From: Pyrus communis
Taxonomy: Eukaryota > Streptophyta > Magnoliopsida > Rosales > Rosaceae
Direction: 5' to 3'
DNA length: 64,000 bases
NCBI RefSeq assembly: GCF_963583255.1
Contig: NC_084818.1
Coordinates: 12,402,222-12,466,221 of the forward strand
Positions 1-10,618 of the stretch are shown here, piece after piece. The translations under genes were made by a program, and so were the position numbers. The notes beneath the pieces were generated by a model. The model had not been told where the DNA came from and did not search any database. It saw nothing but the letters and a program-made list of their open reading frames with translations. The number at the start of each line of letters is the position of its first letter. The stretch's first letter is position 1.

Positions 1-592
1 TTCATTTCCAAATGGTCCAAATCCTAAATATTAATATAAAGGATTGAAGATATATAAAGGCAATTGGGACCATTGAGTTCCCCGATGTGGACACTAAAGG
101 TCTCAAAACTCCAACAACATACTATAGTCATGTGTCCATCCTCCTCCCAGTTAAGTGAAACAACAGCCACGGAATGCGATTTTAAGCTTCTCAATAGCTT
201 TCCATTCTGCTTTGCATCAAAGAAATTAAAAAAAAAATAAAAAAATTAGAAAGCATAAATGCAGAAAACCATAAGTCCGCATTCATATGATAAGCTTTAA
301 CTCTGTGTCCGTGTATGCGTGCTAATCGTTTGCATAACAATATTGCTAATTTACGCATGTCGGCAATTCAATGTGACAAGTTTGGAACTTTACTGACCAA
401 TTAGTACCAATAGTATGTGTTAACTGAAAAATCAACATTTTACTCACAAAATCAACACTCACTTTACTGCAAGTGGTATTTTACCATAATAGTGAAAATG
501 TATTGAGCCCTTACATGACGGCTCAAACCCCGTCGGTGGATCAACACTTTACTCACTTCAACATCATGCAGAGAAACTGTTGCACCTTCAAG
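1..592. other. AT-rich intergenic, no gene seen
   Basis: No open frame with a recognisable domain and no RNA gene is visible. The segment ends in the 8-bp target duplication of the hAT-type element that follows. Confidence 0.5.
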
Positions 593-1185
593 CAGGACCG
601 TCTCTGAGATTTTGGGGGCCCTGTGCGAAATTTATAAAAGCGCCCCTCCTTAAGATAAGTCTTAAAAAATGTATTGACGCTAGAAAACAATCACTTAAAT
701 CAAAACAAAGTTTAGCACTCATTGATTGCAAGTTTAAAAATGTCATTAATAATAAGTAAAAAGAGCTACAAACATAACATTCACTAAATAATAAAAAGCA
801 GTTCAATCTTAAACAACCAAAGAATAAAACGAACTTCAAAAACTCTAACTTTAAAGTTTCACTTGAATATGTAACATTATTATATAATAATATTGAAAAA
901 ATACCGTCTTTTATGGTGTATTATTGGCACTCAAAATATCTTATTGTACTCTAAATTTTTGTATTTAGAAAGAAAAAAAATTACTCTTATAAGGAGTGTA
1001 AGATGAGATTTTAACGTGCTAACAAAATCAATTGTTGAATATAGAACATCATTTCATAACAAAAGCAATTTTAAATATAGAATATTATTACATATAAATA
1101 TTAGGTGACAAAAAATTTTGGAGGTCCCTTCAAGTTTGAAACCATGTGCGACTGCACTTTTCGCACCCCATCAACGCCCCCTCTG
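593..1185. mobile_element. Non-autonomous hAT-type element
   Basis: The 593-bp segment is bounded by a perfect 8-bp direct repeat CCTTCAAG (585-592 and 1186-1193), the target duplication size of the hAT superfamily. Its left end reads CAGGACCGTC and the reverse complement of its right end reads CAGAGGGGGC, a short imperfect inverted terminus in the CAGRG style of hAT elements. The interior is AT-rich with no transposase frame, so mobilisation would have needed a transposase supplied elsewhere. The short frames on either strand here have no recognisable domain. Confidence 0.72.
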
Positions 1186-1305
1186 CCTTCAAGCCCCACA
1201 ACAATTGCTTTTCCATCGGGGTGCCAACACAATAACATTATCTTCCATCCTAAACCAAAAAATTTTAAAATTTTAAATCCCAAAAAGCAGCCCAAACAAA
1301 GATGG

Positions 1306-1331
1306 TTTGTGTGTGTGTGTGTGTGTGTGTA
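1306..1331. repeat. (GT)n microsatellite
   Basis: An uninterrupted run of alternating G and T follows a small AT-rich spacer. It would be a simple length-polymorphic marker. Confidence 0.9.
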
Positions 1332-1389
1332 TGAAGACAGGCCCAAAAGCCCATGGCAATATTGTTAATAACTCAAAATGGAAGCCCTA

Positions 1390-2040
1390 CTTCACACCCA
1401 ACATGAGTAGAGCAGTTCACATCCCAACTTTAGACTATAGTGATTAGATTATTGTTTGAATCAGAAAAGCTAGATATAGCCCCAAACTCAAGCCTTATAA
1501 TGGACATGAAAAGCACGATTTTGCTGTAAGCACTTGTTCAATAATATTGATCTTTTTAACCTTAACATCCCACTGAGTGCCTCCCATTTAGTGGTTCACT
1601 TAATTACATTTTTGAAATTTGTGATTTTGATAAAATTACAATACATTAGGATTTCAATACGTTGGTGAATAAAAACAAAGTAGTTTGGTAGTGCATCAAA
1701 AAGTCTCATTTTATTAATCATGATGTCTAGTGGAATTATTGTATTGTGAACCTTTCCAGTAGGGATCCTAGATGGAGTTTTATAGCCATATAGTCCCTAA
1801 ATATAGGGATAAGGGGCTTTTAATGTGCCGAAACAGAGGTCATCAAATTATCCTAATATATAGGGATTCGCTGAATATCTCAAAAAAATCCTCAAATTTG
1901 AGTACCGTAGAGGGACTCAAAGAGTGAGTCCCAATGGTTATTTTGAGTGGGAAACAAACCTCACCCACGTGATAATGCTCCACATCAGCTTTTCTCACCA
2001 ATGAACTGGTGCAGCGTCATTCATGGGGCCTACACCACAC
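1390..2040 (+). mobile_element. tRNA-headed repeat family, copy 1 (head lost)
   Basis: This segment is co-linear with 3262-4005 and 28830-29775, and with the reverse complement of 37060-37891. Shared landmarks are a block around 'atggacatgaa', a block around 'aagcacttgt', a block around 'tctagtggaattattgta' and a terminal block around 'gataatgctccacatcagc'. This copy lacks a clear tRNA-like head, so it is a 5'-truncated or diverged member. There is no coding capacity. Confidence 0.6.
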
Positions 2041-2142
2041 TCGAAACGGTAATAGAGCCTTCTAGGAAAAGAAAGCCGGTTTCAGAAAAAAGAAAGACAT
2101 GTCGACCTAGCCAGGTATGATGAGATTCGAAGTCTAATCCCT

Positions 2143-2562
2143 TTGCCCATGAAACGCCAGTCCACATTGGACGTGAGTTCGAACAGTCAGTTGAAGGTGA
2201 ACCGATGCACAACCATATGCACTGGTCAATCCTCGAACCAACGAGCCGAAGGGGATGACGAAGAAGACATGGTCCAAGGCGTATACCATGTTGCAGTTGT
2301 AGAGGTTGATGAGGAGGAAGTCTCTGAAAAAGACATCAAAGAAGCTCCGCCACAACTCAAGGACAAAGGGCAAGCAACTGTTGATGACTTGAAGGAACTC
2401 AACTTGGGCACAAGCAAAGATGGTCAAACTCAAGGGACATATATTATTGGTGGGTCTGCTTTCAGGTGGAATTTCATTACCTTTGTAGGCGAAGTACCAG
2501 TCTACTACGGAATAACAAAGGAGTCATTTCGAGCTAATGGCAGCAAAGAAACAGTTCTGTAA
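2143..2562 (+). pseudogene. Chimeric ORF: Gypsy polyprotein linker fused to a host-gene last exon
   Basis: A 139-codon frame has two origins. Residues 1 to about 90 (MKRQSTLDVSS, then an acidic stretch rich in Glu and Asp with YHVAVVEVDEEEV) match the style of the linker just upstream of reverse transcriptase in plant Gypsy polyproteins. They are related to residues near the end of the gag frame at 17475-18461 in this window (SRMKRQAILEVD, then TGKSS). From about residue 91 (DGQTQGTYIIGGSAF to the end) the frame is the last exon of the uncharacterised plant gene whose fuller degenerate copies lie at 13869-15331 and 34249-36232. The join at about 2414 keeps the frame open to the native stop. 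Whether it is expressed cannot be told; a chance in-frame fusion by insertion and deletion is the simplest reading. Confidence 0.65.
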
Positions 2563-2617
2563 TCTTACCGTTTTCATAGAATGTGATTACTATCAGAAGT
2601 TATTAATTCTACCCCAT

Positions 2618-2650
<33 letters not shown>

Positions 2651-3240
2651 AAAAATAAAAAATAAAAGGATTTCATTGATAATTTGATCAGTTGAAATGG
2701 ATGTAATGTTTTCTTTAGAATGGCTTATTCACCTTGATTCTTCAAAAATGATCAGTGGACATTGTAATATTAGTTAGAATAGATGTAATGACTTGATCAA
2801 CAAAAATTTATCTCAGCAATTTTATTACAGAAAGACGAGATGTTTGAGAAGTATCGTCGTTGGAGATATGGTAAAATTATCTTGACGTCGGACCATACAT
2901 CTACTAGGACATCAACTTAAAACAGTTGCAGTGTGTCGAGTGTGCATGCAAGCTCAAGTGCAAACCCAGACCAAGGTAAGCCATTTGCTGCCATGATTTC
3001 CCTTGCAGCTCCAATTGTAGCAGAGCCCTTTAACAATCAACAATGAGCCCCAAAAGTTGGATATAACTCTCTAAATATGTGCTTCTGCACAAGGGTGATA
3101 CTGTGGACACCCAACTATAAAGATATAGTTGTTCATAACCGTTCTCGGGTGCCCAGAGACAATTCCTGAGTGTCCATTGAATCACCTTTTCGTAAGGAAA
3201 ACAGCTAGACACAGTCAGACTCATTCACAATCTAATAGAT
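2563..3240. repeat. 3' flank shared by the three pseudogene copies
   Basis: Sequence after the chimeric ORF is co-linear with 15332-15725 and with 36243-36900. Shared words include 'cccagaccaaggtaagcca' and the block around 'ccaactataa...gttgttcata'. This copy and the 36-kb copy continue to match beyond the point where the 15-kb copy stops. An (AT)n run lies at about 2623-2645. Confidence 0.7.
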
Positions 3241-3261
3241 GTCCCCCACCTTAAGCCATTT

Positions 3262-4005
3262 GTCGCCCCAACATACCAGGGCACAGCAAGTTGGCTATAG
3301 TAGTATGCTTCCCCTTGAAATTGCATCCAAAGTTAGAATCCCTTTCCATAGTTTAGATTAGATTAGAATATTACACGAACTAGACAAGCTAAATGTAGCT
3401 CCAAACTCAAGCACCATGATGGACATGAAGAGCATGATTCTGCTCTAAGCACTTGTCCAATAAATATTGATCTTTTTTAGCATAGCATCCCACCAATTGA
3501 GTGCCTTGCTTTTAAAGGGTTTAACTTCATCCCATTGAGTGATTCAATTATCACTTTTGAAATTTGTGGTTTTGAGGAAAGCAAATTTGGTGGTGCCTCA
3601 AAAAGTGTCATTTTATTAATCATGTTGTCTAGTGAAATTATTGTATAGCGAACATATCCAATAGGGACCCTAAATAGGGTTTCATAACCTTATAGTCCCT
3701 AAATACAGGGACAAAGAGTTTTTTATGGGCCAGAAGAGAGGTCCTCAAATTATTCCAATATGTAAGGACTTCAGATATCTCAAAGATATTATCAAATGCG
3801 AGGATTGTATGTAGAGACTCGCAGGATATCTAAAAAAATTTATCAAATGTGAGGACTGTATAATGACTAAAAAAGTGAGCCCCAATGGTGATTTTGAGTG
3901 GGAAGCAAACCTAACCCACTTGATAATGCTTCACATCAGCTTATCTCACCACCAAATTGATGCAGTCAGTATTGTGCCTCACACCACACTTGTAACATCT
4001 TTGAG
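3262..4005 (+). mobile_element. tRNA-headed repeat family, copy 2
   Basis: The head reads 'caagttggctatagtagtatg' and then, about 40 bp on, 'aaagttagaatcccttt', at the positions of the tRNA-derived A and B boxes seen intact in the minus-strand copy ending at 37891. A body of about 650 bp shared with three other copies in the window follows. The tRNA-like head suggests a SINE, but the body is longer than most plant SINEs, so it may be a composite or a non-autonomous element of another class. Confidence 0.6.
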
Positions 4006-4204
4006 GTTCGGGTTAGGTTCACCTAGCATTTTAGACCCAATTCGTTAACCCGATCCAACTCACTTGTTAAAATTAACATTTAAGTGAATGCTTAAAGGGT
4101 CGGGTCGTCAATGAATAGACCCGTTTATCACTTGTTTACAAGTCATTTTGGTCTACCCGCAAAACCCGTCAATCGAGAGTGGTTATATAATTTCTGTAAC
4201 AAAA

Positions 4205-4579
4205 ACAACGATAGGTGCGGAGCAAAGGCCGTTGATAAAATCTGTGGTCTACGAAGCGTTCAGGATTGAGCTGCCGGTGCCGTTGCAGTACGGAAAGGCA
4301 AAGACAGATCTCCTGATCAACAGCCACAACGGGGCGTTTAAGGTTAAAGAAGGGGAGTTGATGTCCTGATTTTCGAGAGAGCGGATGAGTTTGTTCCTGA
4401 TCGGTTTGTAGGCCAGGACGGGAGAACCTGTTGAAGTATGTGTTGTTGTCGAACGATCCTTAAACGGAGAGTTCGATAGTCGGGAACAAGTAGTGTGCTG
4501 GTAAGGGCCTTGTCGTGTTGGTTTCGAGGCTTTTGGTGCTGCCATTGCTATGACGTCACTGAAAAAAGCTAGCTTCTGA
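4205..4579 (+). pseudogene. Allene oxide synthase (CYP74A) 3' fragment, broken
   Basis: Allene oxide synthase is the plastid P450-fold enzyme that converts 13-hydroperoxy-linolenate in jasmonate synthesis. Only the last quarter of the intronless family coding region remains. In order I see RPLIKSVVYEAFRIE (ExxR helix region), VPLQYGKAK, SHNGAFKVKEGEL, then in a shifted frame FERADEFVPDRFVG. Next comes a heme-loop remnant NK-stop-CAGKG, where the residue before the cysteine is replaced by a stop, and finally GAAIAMTSLKKASF and a stop at 4577-4579. There are at least two in-frame stops and two frameshifts, and the block between heme loop and C-terminus is shortened. The YGKAK and C-terminal words favour AOS over hydroperoxide lyase. 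Confidence 0.8.
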
Positions 4580-5089
4580 GTTTTTCGTTTTTTATTTTTA
4601 TTTTGGGAGTTTTTAAGAAATTGTTCACTTTAAAGAAAAATCACATTTTTACACTAAAAAGTCAATCCAGATACTATTTACTTTATCCTTTATTTTGTCC
4701 TTATCATTAAAACTCAAAGTTTTCAAGCCATTTTCATTAGTTTTCCTTTTTATTTTAGGGGACTTGTAGTTTTTTTTTTGTTAGTGGATAATTGGTATAC
4801 ATTGGAATGCAATTTTTTTTTTGTTTTAAAAAATTGTTAATTGGTGAAATGGATGATCCATTAGTATAATGAGTTGAGTTGGATGATCTATTAGCTTAAT
4901 GAATTGGGTTTGAGTGATCCATCAATTTAACGGTTGGAATGAAATCGATGCAAACCTAATAAAACCAACCCGTTTACAGGTTTAGGGTTTGGACCTTGTA
5001 CTGTTATTTGTAACAATTTTTTTTTTTTAAATTTTAATTTGTAAGACTTGGTACTTCTTCAATGAAATGTTTTCTTTGACATTATTCTT
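4580..5089. other. AT-rich intergenic, no gene seen
   Basis: Homopolymer T runs and low-complexity AT sequence; no coding frame or RNA gene could be supported. The preceding stretch (about 4010-4200) is a GGGTC/GACCC-rich remnant of the kind common in plant non-autonomous repeats. Confidence 0.4.
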
Positions 5090-5571
5090 GTCTTTGCGCA
5101 ATATATTTTTACTTTTAAGGAAGCAGCACTTGAAGGATTCTTGAAAGGCTAAAGTAAATTACACAAAACTACCTTAATTATGAATCAAACCATAATTTCA
5201 TACCTTATGTTTTAAACATTGCAATAATGTACCTCTACTTTTGAATTCATTGCAATATTAGACGTTTATTTTTGTTTTTGAAATAGAAGGAAAGAGGAAG
5301 AGAGTGATAGAGAATGTGGTAGTGGAATTTTTTTTATTACTAGCATAGCACATGGGCATGCAAAAAGTGTGTGAGTAAATTTTTTATTTTTGTTTTTGAA
5401 ATAGAAGGAAAGAGGAAGAGAGTGATAGAGAATGTGGGAGTGGAAAGTTTTTTTATTTTATTTTCTTAATAGAGATATATTAGGATTATATGTAGGTAAG
5501 GTTTTGAAAAAAAACAACAAAATTTGATTGTGTGAAATTACATTTTTGCCCTATATTTCTTATTCATGTTC
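5090..5571. repeat. Segment duplicated at 8.9-9.4 kb, with an orphan MULE terminus
   Basis: The words around 'tctttgcgcaatatattttt' and 'gaaaggctaa' at 5090-5150 recur at 9190-9260. At about 5154-5265 is a left MULE terminal repeat (taaattacacaaaactacc and the following about 110 bp) matching that of the Pack-MULE at 9274, but with no partner end. A 57-bp direct repeat occurs at about 5269-5325 and 5386-5443 ('gaaatagaaggaaagagga' and on). The end of the segment (5480-5571) matches about 9055-9110, the empty-site form of the insertion that starts at 5572. Confidence 0.65.
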
Positions 5572-6194
5572 TGTGACATCCCACATCGCCCAAGGGAGTG
5601 ATCCTTATATGTATATTCCCATCCCTACCTAGCACGAGGCCTTTTGGGAGCTCATTGGCTTCGAGTTCCGTAGGAACTCCGAAGTTAAGCGAGAAGGGGG
5701 CTAGAGCAATCCCATGATGGGTGACCCACTGGGAAGTTGCTCTTGAGTTCCCAAAAACAAAACCATGAGGGAATGGTAAGCCCAAAGCAGACAATATCGT
5801 GTTACGGTGGTGGAACGGGACCAAGAAGTGATCCGCCCCGGGCCAGGATGTGACAATTTGGTATCAAAGCCTAACCCTGGCCGCGTGTGTGCCGACGAAG
5901 ACGTCGGGCCCCTAAGGGGAGTGGATTGTGACATCCCACATCGCCCAGGGGAGTGATCCTTATATGTATATTCTCATCCCTACCTAGCACGAGGCTTTTT
6001 GGGAGCTCACTGGCTTCGGGTTCCATAGGAACTCCGAAGTTAAGCGAGAAAGGGGCTAGAGCAATCCCATGATGGGTGACCCACTGGGAAGTTGCTTGTG
6101 AGTTCCCAAAAACAAAAACCGTGAGGGGATGGTAAGCCCAAAGCGGACAATATTGTGCTACGGTGGTGGAGCGAGCCCGCAAAGTGATCCGCCC
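5572..6194 (+). mobile_element. Cassandra-type TRIM with 5S rRNA-like LTRs, 3' LTR truncated
   Basis: LTR 1 (5572-5855) starts TGTGACATCC and ends GATGTGACA. A 71-bp interior holds TTGGTATCAAAGCC, a near match to the initiator-Met tRNA primer site, and a purine-rich tract CTAAGGGGAGTGGA. LTR 2 (5927-6194) starts identically but stops at about 'gatccgccccc', lacking the last 20 or so bases. Both LTRs carry a 5S rRNA-derived block. The A-box-like GAAGTTAAGCG is at 5681 and 6036, and GATGGGTGACCC followed by CTGGGAAGT is at 5716-5737 and 6071-6092, matching the internal control region of plant 5S genes. There is no coding capacity. Confidence 0.88.
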
Positions 6195-8805
6195 CCAAAT
6201 TTTACATTTTTATTAATTTTAGAAGTGTAAATTTATGAAAATGCCCTAGAGGCAAAGACTTTGACTTCCATTGATCATCGGTTAGAGTGACATATGACTT
6301 ATTCTTTTAGCATATCCTTGTAGTACTTGTCACTACGAACGTATAGGCGAAAGCCGTTTGCGAGTCCGAATTATGACGGTATAATTACGGACGTTTGAAG
6401 TTAGTTATTTAAAGGTAGTTAAATTATTTGAACTCCCACCTTGTGAGAAGACTAACTAATCAGCCTTAAGTAAAGAGGAAAATGAACCAATCAAATTAAA
6501 AGGGGTGGAGGACCAGTGAGAAATCATAAAAAAGGGAAAAAAAAAAAAAGGGAAAAGCTAGGAGCTTTTCCTGTGGGTTTCGTCTGTACACCTCTACGAC
6601 CACCCATCTTCCAAAGCCGATTCCGGCCAACTCCGATGGAGTTTTTCGACGCCACCACCACCATCTTGAAGCTCTCATTCCCCTCTACAAAACTCAGCTA
6701 AGAACCACCTTGATTAACCATGGTATGTGATGGTTGGAGGCCACGAAAGTTGACTAAAATCAATAGTGCTCCGGCCACCCTTTTCGATTTTTCGACAAAT
6801 CGACAAAGCGATGACTGATGCCACCACTTGGGCTTTGTAGCCCATCATCCCAGGAGAAAAACCCAACCAACCTTAACCCCGTTGGACCACCGTAGACGAC
6901 AAATCGACGTTAGGAAGTTTTAGGCACCCGCTAGCTTTGTGGGCAAAATTGACCATCTTCCGTCCACTTTTGGACTTCGTGGCAGGCGACGATAGATCAT
7001 GATGTCTCGATGTGTGTGCAAGATAATCATAGCGTGGACTCCAGGTGAGTGGGTATCTTTCTTTCATAGGCATATAATTGATAGTTACACAAGCACTTCT
7101 ATAGTGATCTATGCTTGTTACCTACAATTAATCATTGCGAACTACGAATGGCTTGATCCCTGTTTAGGGTACGTAGGCAGTCTAACAAGACGTTAGATGC
7201 AGCCATATAATAAATGAGATTAAATAATTGAGACAATAGCCTTGTTTAGTGAATTGAGCAATGTGAGGGACATTGGTGGGAAGTGTGAGATTTAGCTATA
7301 TGATTTGGTGATTAAATGTTGATCGTAAATCAATGCGTGAAGAATCAAGAAATTGAAGTAAGGAAGGTAAGTAATGATAATTAATGTAACTAGGGTCTAA
7401 TTGGGCTTATCACTAATGATTACTCTCAAAAGTAAATAGTTTGGGAGTAGGGTGTTATTGATTGTACATGTTACGCCGTATTATATATTTTGGGGATATC
7501 ATGAAATGTTTGGGTTTAGATTGCATCATGGCATATTCATATGGATATTACTTGGACCTAACTATTGTGAATGCTTTGAAGTGCTATATGACGCGGCGGA
7601 CGCCTAGGTAAGCTTTAGGTGAGTACATGTTGATGTTAGTGAGTATGATTGTGTTGAGATATATTATAGCTCATAAACCTGGACCCTGGTGTTAGTGCTC
7701 CCGCCCGTAGCTAGGGCACAGTCCTTCACGTGATGTTCACCTCCCGCACTTTACGCTCACCTTAGATCCAAGGTAGGTGCACAGTCCTGTCGTACAGACC
7801 ACTTTAGGTGGTTCAGACCCGTAGGTGACCCGTGATTATTCGCACAGTCTTCACGTGATCGTAGCACTTAAGCGTATTTATTTACACCCAGTCTTGTCGT
7901 ACAGACCACTTTAGGTGGTTCCGACTCGTGTGCAGGTATACTTATTGAGCTATTAGCTAGCATGATTGATGAGATATAGATATGTCGTATAGGTCACTAT
8001 AGGTGACTCCGACTTATATGCTAGCATGATTGATGAGATATGAATAAGTCGTACAAGTCACTATAGGTGACCCCGACTTATATGCTAGCCATGATTGATG
8101 AGATATGAATAAGTCGTACAGGTCACTATAGGTGACTCCAACTTATATGCTAGCCATGAATGATGAGATATGGATAAGTCGTACAGGTCACTATAGGTGA
8201 CTCCGACTTATATGCTAACCATGATTGATGAGATATAGATAAGTTGTACATGTCATATTAGATGACTCCGACTGATATATCATTTTGTATTGATTAAGTT
8301 CATTTGGCCTACTTATTAATGCATGGTGGAGTTGATGACAAACCGTGGTTTTGGCCATTTCTGAGTATGGTTTGGATATATGTATATATGTTGTATTGTC
8401 TTATGGAAAACGATACGGGTTTTACATTGAGGGGCATTACTTTTAGAAAGGTAATAACTTTGGGAAGCTTGGTTTTATTGCTCACTCACACTCTCTGTTT
8501 GGTGCCCTCCAGGTTTTAGTTGTTGAGTTTGTATCGACAAGGATATGTGGCGAATCTTAGTATTGATGGATATTTCTAAGGGTATGATTCTTACCCATAC
8601 TCCTGTACCTTACTTATGCTCTGACATCATGTGTGAAATGGGTTCGCTCCCACTCACAACGCACTCTGGTATTTAAAATTTTTAGGTTCAAATTATTTCC
8701 ATTTTTCTACACTCTATCACATTTTATGGCTTCGTCACCTTCCAAGTATCGGCCAGCACAGCTCGATTCAGGGTCCAAGTGGACTTTCTGGGTCGGAGTG
8801 TGTCA
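6195..8805. mobile_element. LTR-like insertion (probable solo LTR) joined to the Cassandra copy
   Basis: This 2.6-kb segment has no long frame. It ends ...GGAGTGTGTCA followed by 'tgttc' (8806-8810); the same 'tgttc' stands at 5567-5571 just before the Cassandra LTR. Uninterrupted relatives of the site ('attcatgttctgttttaatt') occur at about 8900 and 9105. So 5572-8805 behaves as one inserted block with a 5-bp target duplication. The likeliest history is a large solo LTR whose left end was replaced by, or recombined with, the Cassandra copy. Short frames such as those near 6516 and 8304 have no recognisable domain. Confidence 0.5.
7957..8282. repeat. Five tandem ~62-bp units, each a potential hairpin
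   Basis: Each unit contains AAGTCG, a GTCACTATAGGTGAC core and CGACTT, so outer (AAGTCG/CGACTT) and inner (GTCAC/GTGAC) arms can pair. Units start about 62-63 bp apart at roughly 7983, 8045, 8108, 8171 and 8236, the last diverged. Two more distant relatives (CGTACAGACCACTTTAGGTGG) lie at about 7790 and 7900. Confidence 0.8.
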
Positions 8806-9264
8806 TGTTCTGTTTTAATTAGAGAGTTAAACTGGTAATTTCATAGGGTTTTGGTTAACAATGAGTATTTTATTAATTAGTAGAGGATTTCTGCCCCATA
8901 TTTTTTATTCATGTTCTGTTTTAATTAGAAGTTTAAACTGATAATTTTATAGGATTTTGGTTGACAATGAGTGTTTTATTAATTAGTAAAGATTTTATTT
9001 CTTTAATTAGAGATATGTTAGGATTACATGTAGGTGATGTTTTGAAGAAGAAAAAAACAGCAAAATTTGGTTGTGTGAAATTACATTTCTATCCCATATT
9101 TTTTATTCATGTTCTATTTTAATTAGAGGGTTAAACTGATAATTTCATAGGATTTTGATTGACAATGAGTGTTTTATTAATTAATAGAGATTCTTATCTT
9201 TGCGCAATATATTTTTACTTTTAAAAAAGCAGCACTTGAAAGATTCATGAAAGGCTAAGGCAAA
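8806..9264. repeat. Degenerate tandem copies of the insertion target segment
   Basis: The block 'attcatgttctgttttaatt' through 'gagtgttttattaatta' is repeated about three times (starting near 8806, 8900 and 9105), with an intervening part shared with 5440-5570. No coding capacity is seen. Confidence 0.65.
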
Positions 9265-9556
9265 TACATTTAAAGGTAAATTACACAAAATTACTTTAAT
9301 TATGGATCGAACCATAATTTCATACCTTATGTTTTAAATATTGCAATATCATACCTCTACTTTTGAATTCATTGCAATATCAGACATCCATTAAATTTTT
9401 TGTAAATTTCATTGTTAAATGATGACGTGGCTAGCGTTGGGTCAACTCCTCACCAATTGAATTTAAAATTAATTAATTATTAATTAATTATTAATTTTTC
9501 CTCCCTCTCCTCGCATCTCTCTCCGTCTTCTCTTCTTCGTCTACTCTGCCATCAGG

Positions 9557-9925
9557 TCCGACAAGGCCGACATGGACGTCGAGACCTTCTACAACAGCAT
9601 CATCACTGCCATCTTCGTCGAGGAAGACGAGATCGTACTAGGCACCGGCCCATGTGGCCGAATTACGCCTGCTGACGTGGAGGTAGCCGTCGGAATTGTC
9701 AAGCATACGAGACCCGACGATGCCGATCCCGCTCCGGTGACAGCTGCTCCACCCAAGTTTTCTGCTGCAGCCCCGCCCCTGATTCCTCGCTCAACTGTGA
9801 TGCCATTTACCACGATGCAGGCTGCTGCTTTGAAGAACATGGTGGAAAGTCTTTCGGTGCCGACTTTCCGGGTCGAGTATCCTATTAACAGTGACGCCAT
9901 CGACGCCATCGACGCCAACTATGAT
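9557..9925 (+). pseudogene. Captured plastid pyruvate dehydrogenase E2 fragment
   Basis: In one open frame I read SDKADMDVETFY, the lipoyl-domain loop whose lysine (codon 9563-9565) carries the lipoyl group in dihydrolipoamide acetyltransferase. It is followed directly by GTGPCGRITPADVE (end of the peripheral-subunit-binding domain) and an Ala/Pro-rich linker. Next is STVMPFTTMQAAALKNM and ESLSVPTFRVEYPI, the start of the catalytic domain of the plastid-type E2 (LTA2 family). The E2 feeds acetyl-CoA to plastid fatty-acid synthesis. About 60-100 residues between lipoyl and binding domains are missing and the catalytic domain is cut short, so no enzyme can be made. The ATG at 9572 could start a 131-codon chimeric peptide. 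Confidence 0.85.
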
Positions 9926-10327
9926 ATGGTAAATTGTGGACAGTGTATAGACCAATTGAATTGTTAGTTTGCAATGTCATTTGGTTTGATTACTGTTTGA
10001 AATTCTGGGATGGGGGGATGTGGAGAGATAGAGCGTGGTGGGAGAAAAGAAAGAGACAATGGGCGAGGGATTTAGGTTTTTGTACAGGCAAAAAAAATGG
10101 CTTCCGTGTTCGACGGGGTTGAGAGCAGAGAGAGAGGAAAGGGGACTAGAGGTTGAATTATGGTGGGGTTTCGGTGACGAGTGGTGAGATTCGAGGCAAT
10201 ATGGATGGAAGATGTCGTCGGATTTGGGAAGCCGACGGTGGAGTAGACGAGGGAGAGAAGTGGGAGAGAGAAGCGAGGGGAGAGTGAGGGTTTATTAATA
10301 AATTTTAATTATTAAATAAAAATTTTT

Positions 10328-10466
10328 AGGTAGTGGACCTCGCGCCTGCCACGTATCACTTAATAGCAGGTAGTGGACCTCGTGCCTGCCATGTATCCTT
10401 TAATTAATTTTTAAATTTAGTGATGCAGGTAGTGGACCTCGCGCCTGCCACGTATCACTTAATAGT
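10328..10466. repeat. Three copies of a ~30-bp motif in the MULE right arm
   Basis: The phrase 'aggtagtggacctcgcgcct' followed by 'gccacgtatc' occurs near 10329, 10371 (one variant base set) and 10432. It has one counterpart in the left arm, so it expanded after the terminal repeats diverged. Confidence 0.8.
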
Positions 10467-10618
10467 GAAATTGACGGAATATTTAATGGAGATATGACAT
10501 TGCAATGAAATCATAAGTTGATGTATGATATTGACATTGCAATGTTTAAAATATGAGGTATGAGATTGTGGTTCGACCCATAATTGAGGTAGTTTTGTAT
10601 AATTTACCCTACATTTAA

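Larger units (their letters stand above)
9274..10609. mobile_element. Pack-MULE with ~200-bp terminal inverted repeats
   Basis: A perfect 9-bp target duplication TACATTTAA (9265-9273 and 10610-10618) encloses 1,336 bp. The left end AGGTAAATTACACAA and the reverse complement of the right end GGGTAAATTATACAA begin imperfect inverted repeats that can be followed for about 200 bp, through 'cattgcaat' words and an ACGTGGC block. Nine-bp duplications and long inverted termini are diagnostic of Mutator-like elements. No transposase is present; the interior holds a captured host gene fragment and GA-rich sequence. Confidence 0.9.

Noticed and set aside
5637..5745. Possible 5S rRNA gene
   Set aside because: The 5S-like block lacks the proper gene ends, is diverged, and repeats inside both LTRs of a Cassandra element; it is a derived promoter region and not an rRNA gene.
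6496..6701. Opposing short frames near 6.5 kb
   Set aside because: Low-complexity A/G-rich sequence inside the LTR-like insertion; no recognisable motif.
7957..8282. Possible CRISPR-like array
   Set aside because: Plant nuclear DNA; the units are contiguous tandem repeats with no unique spacers.
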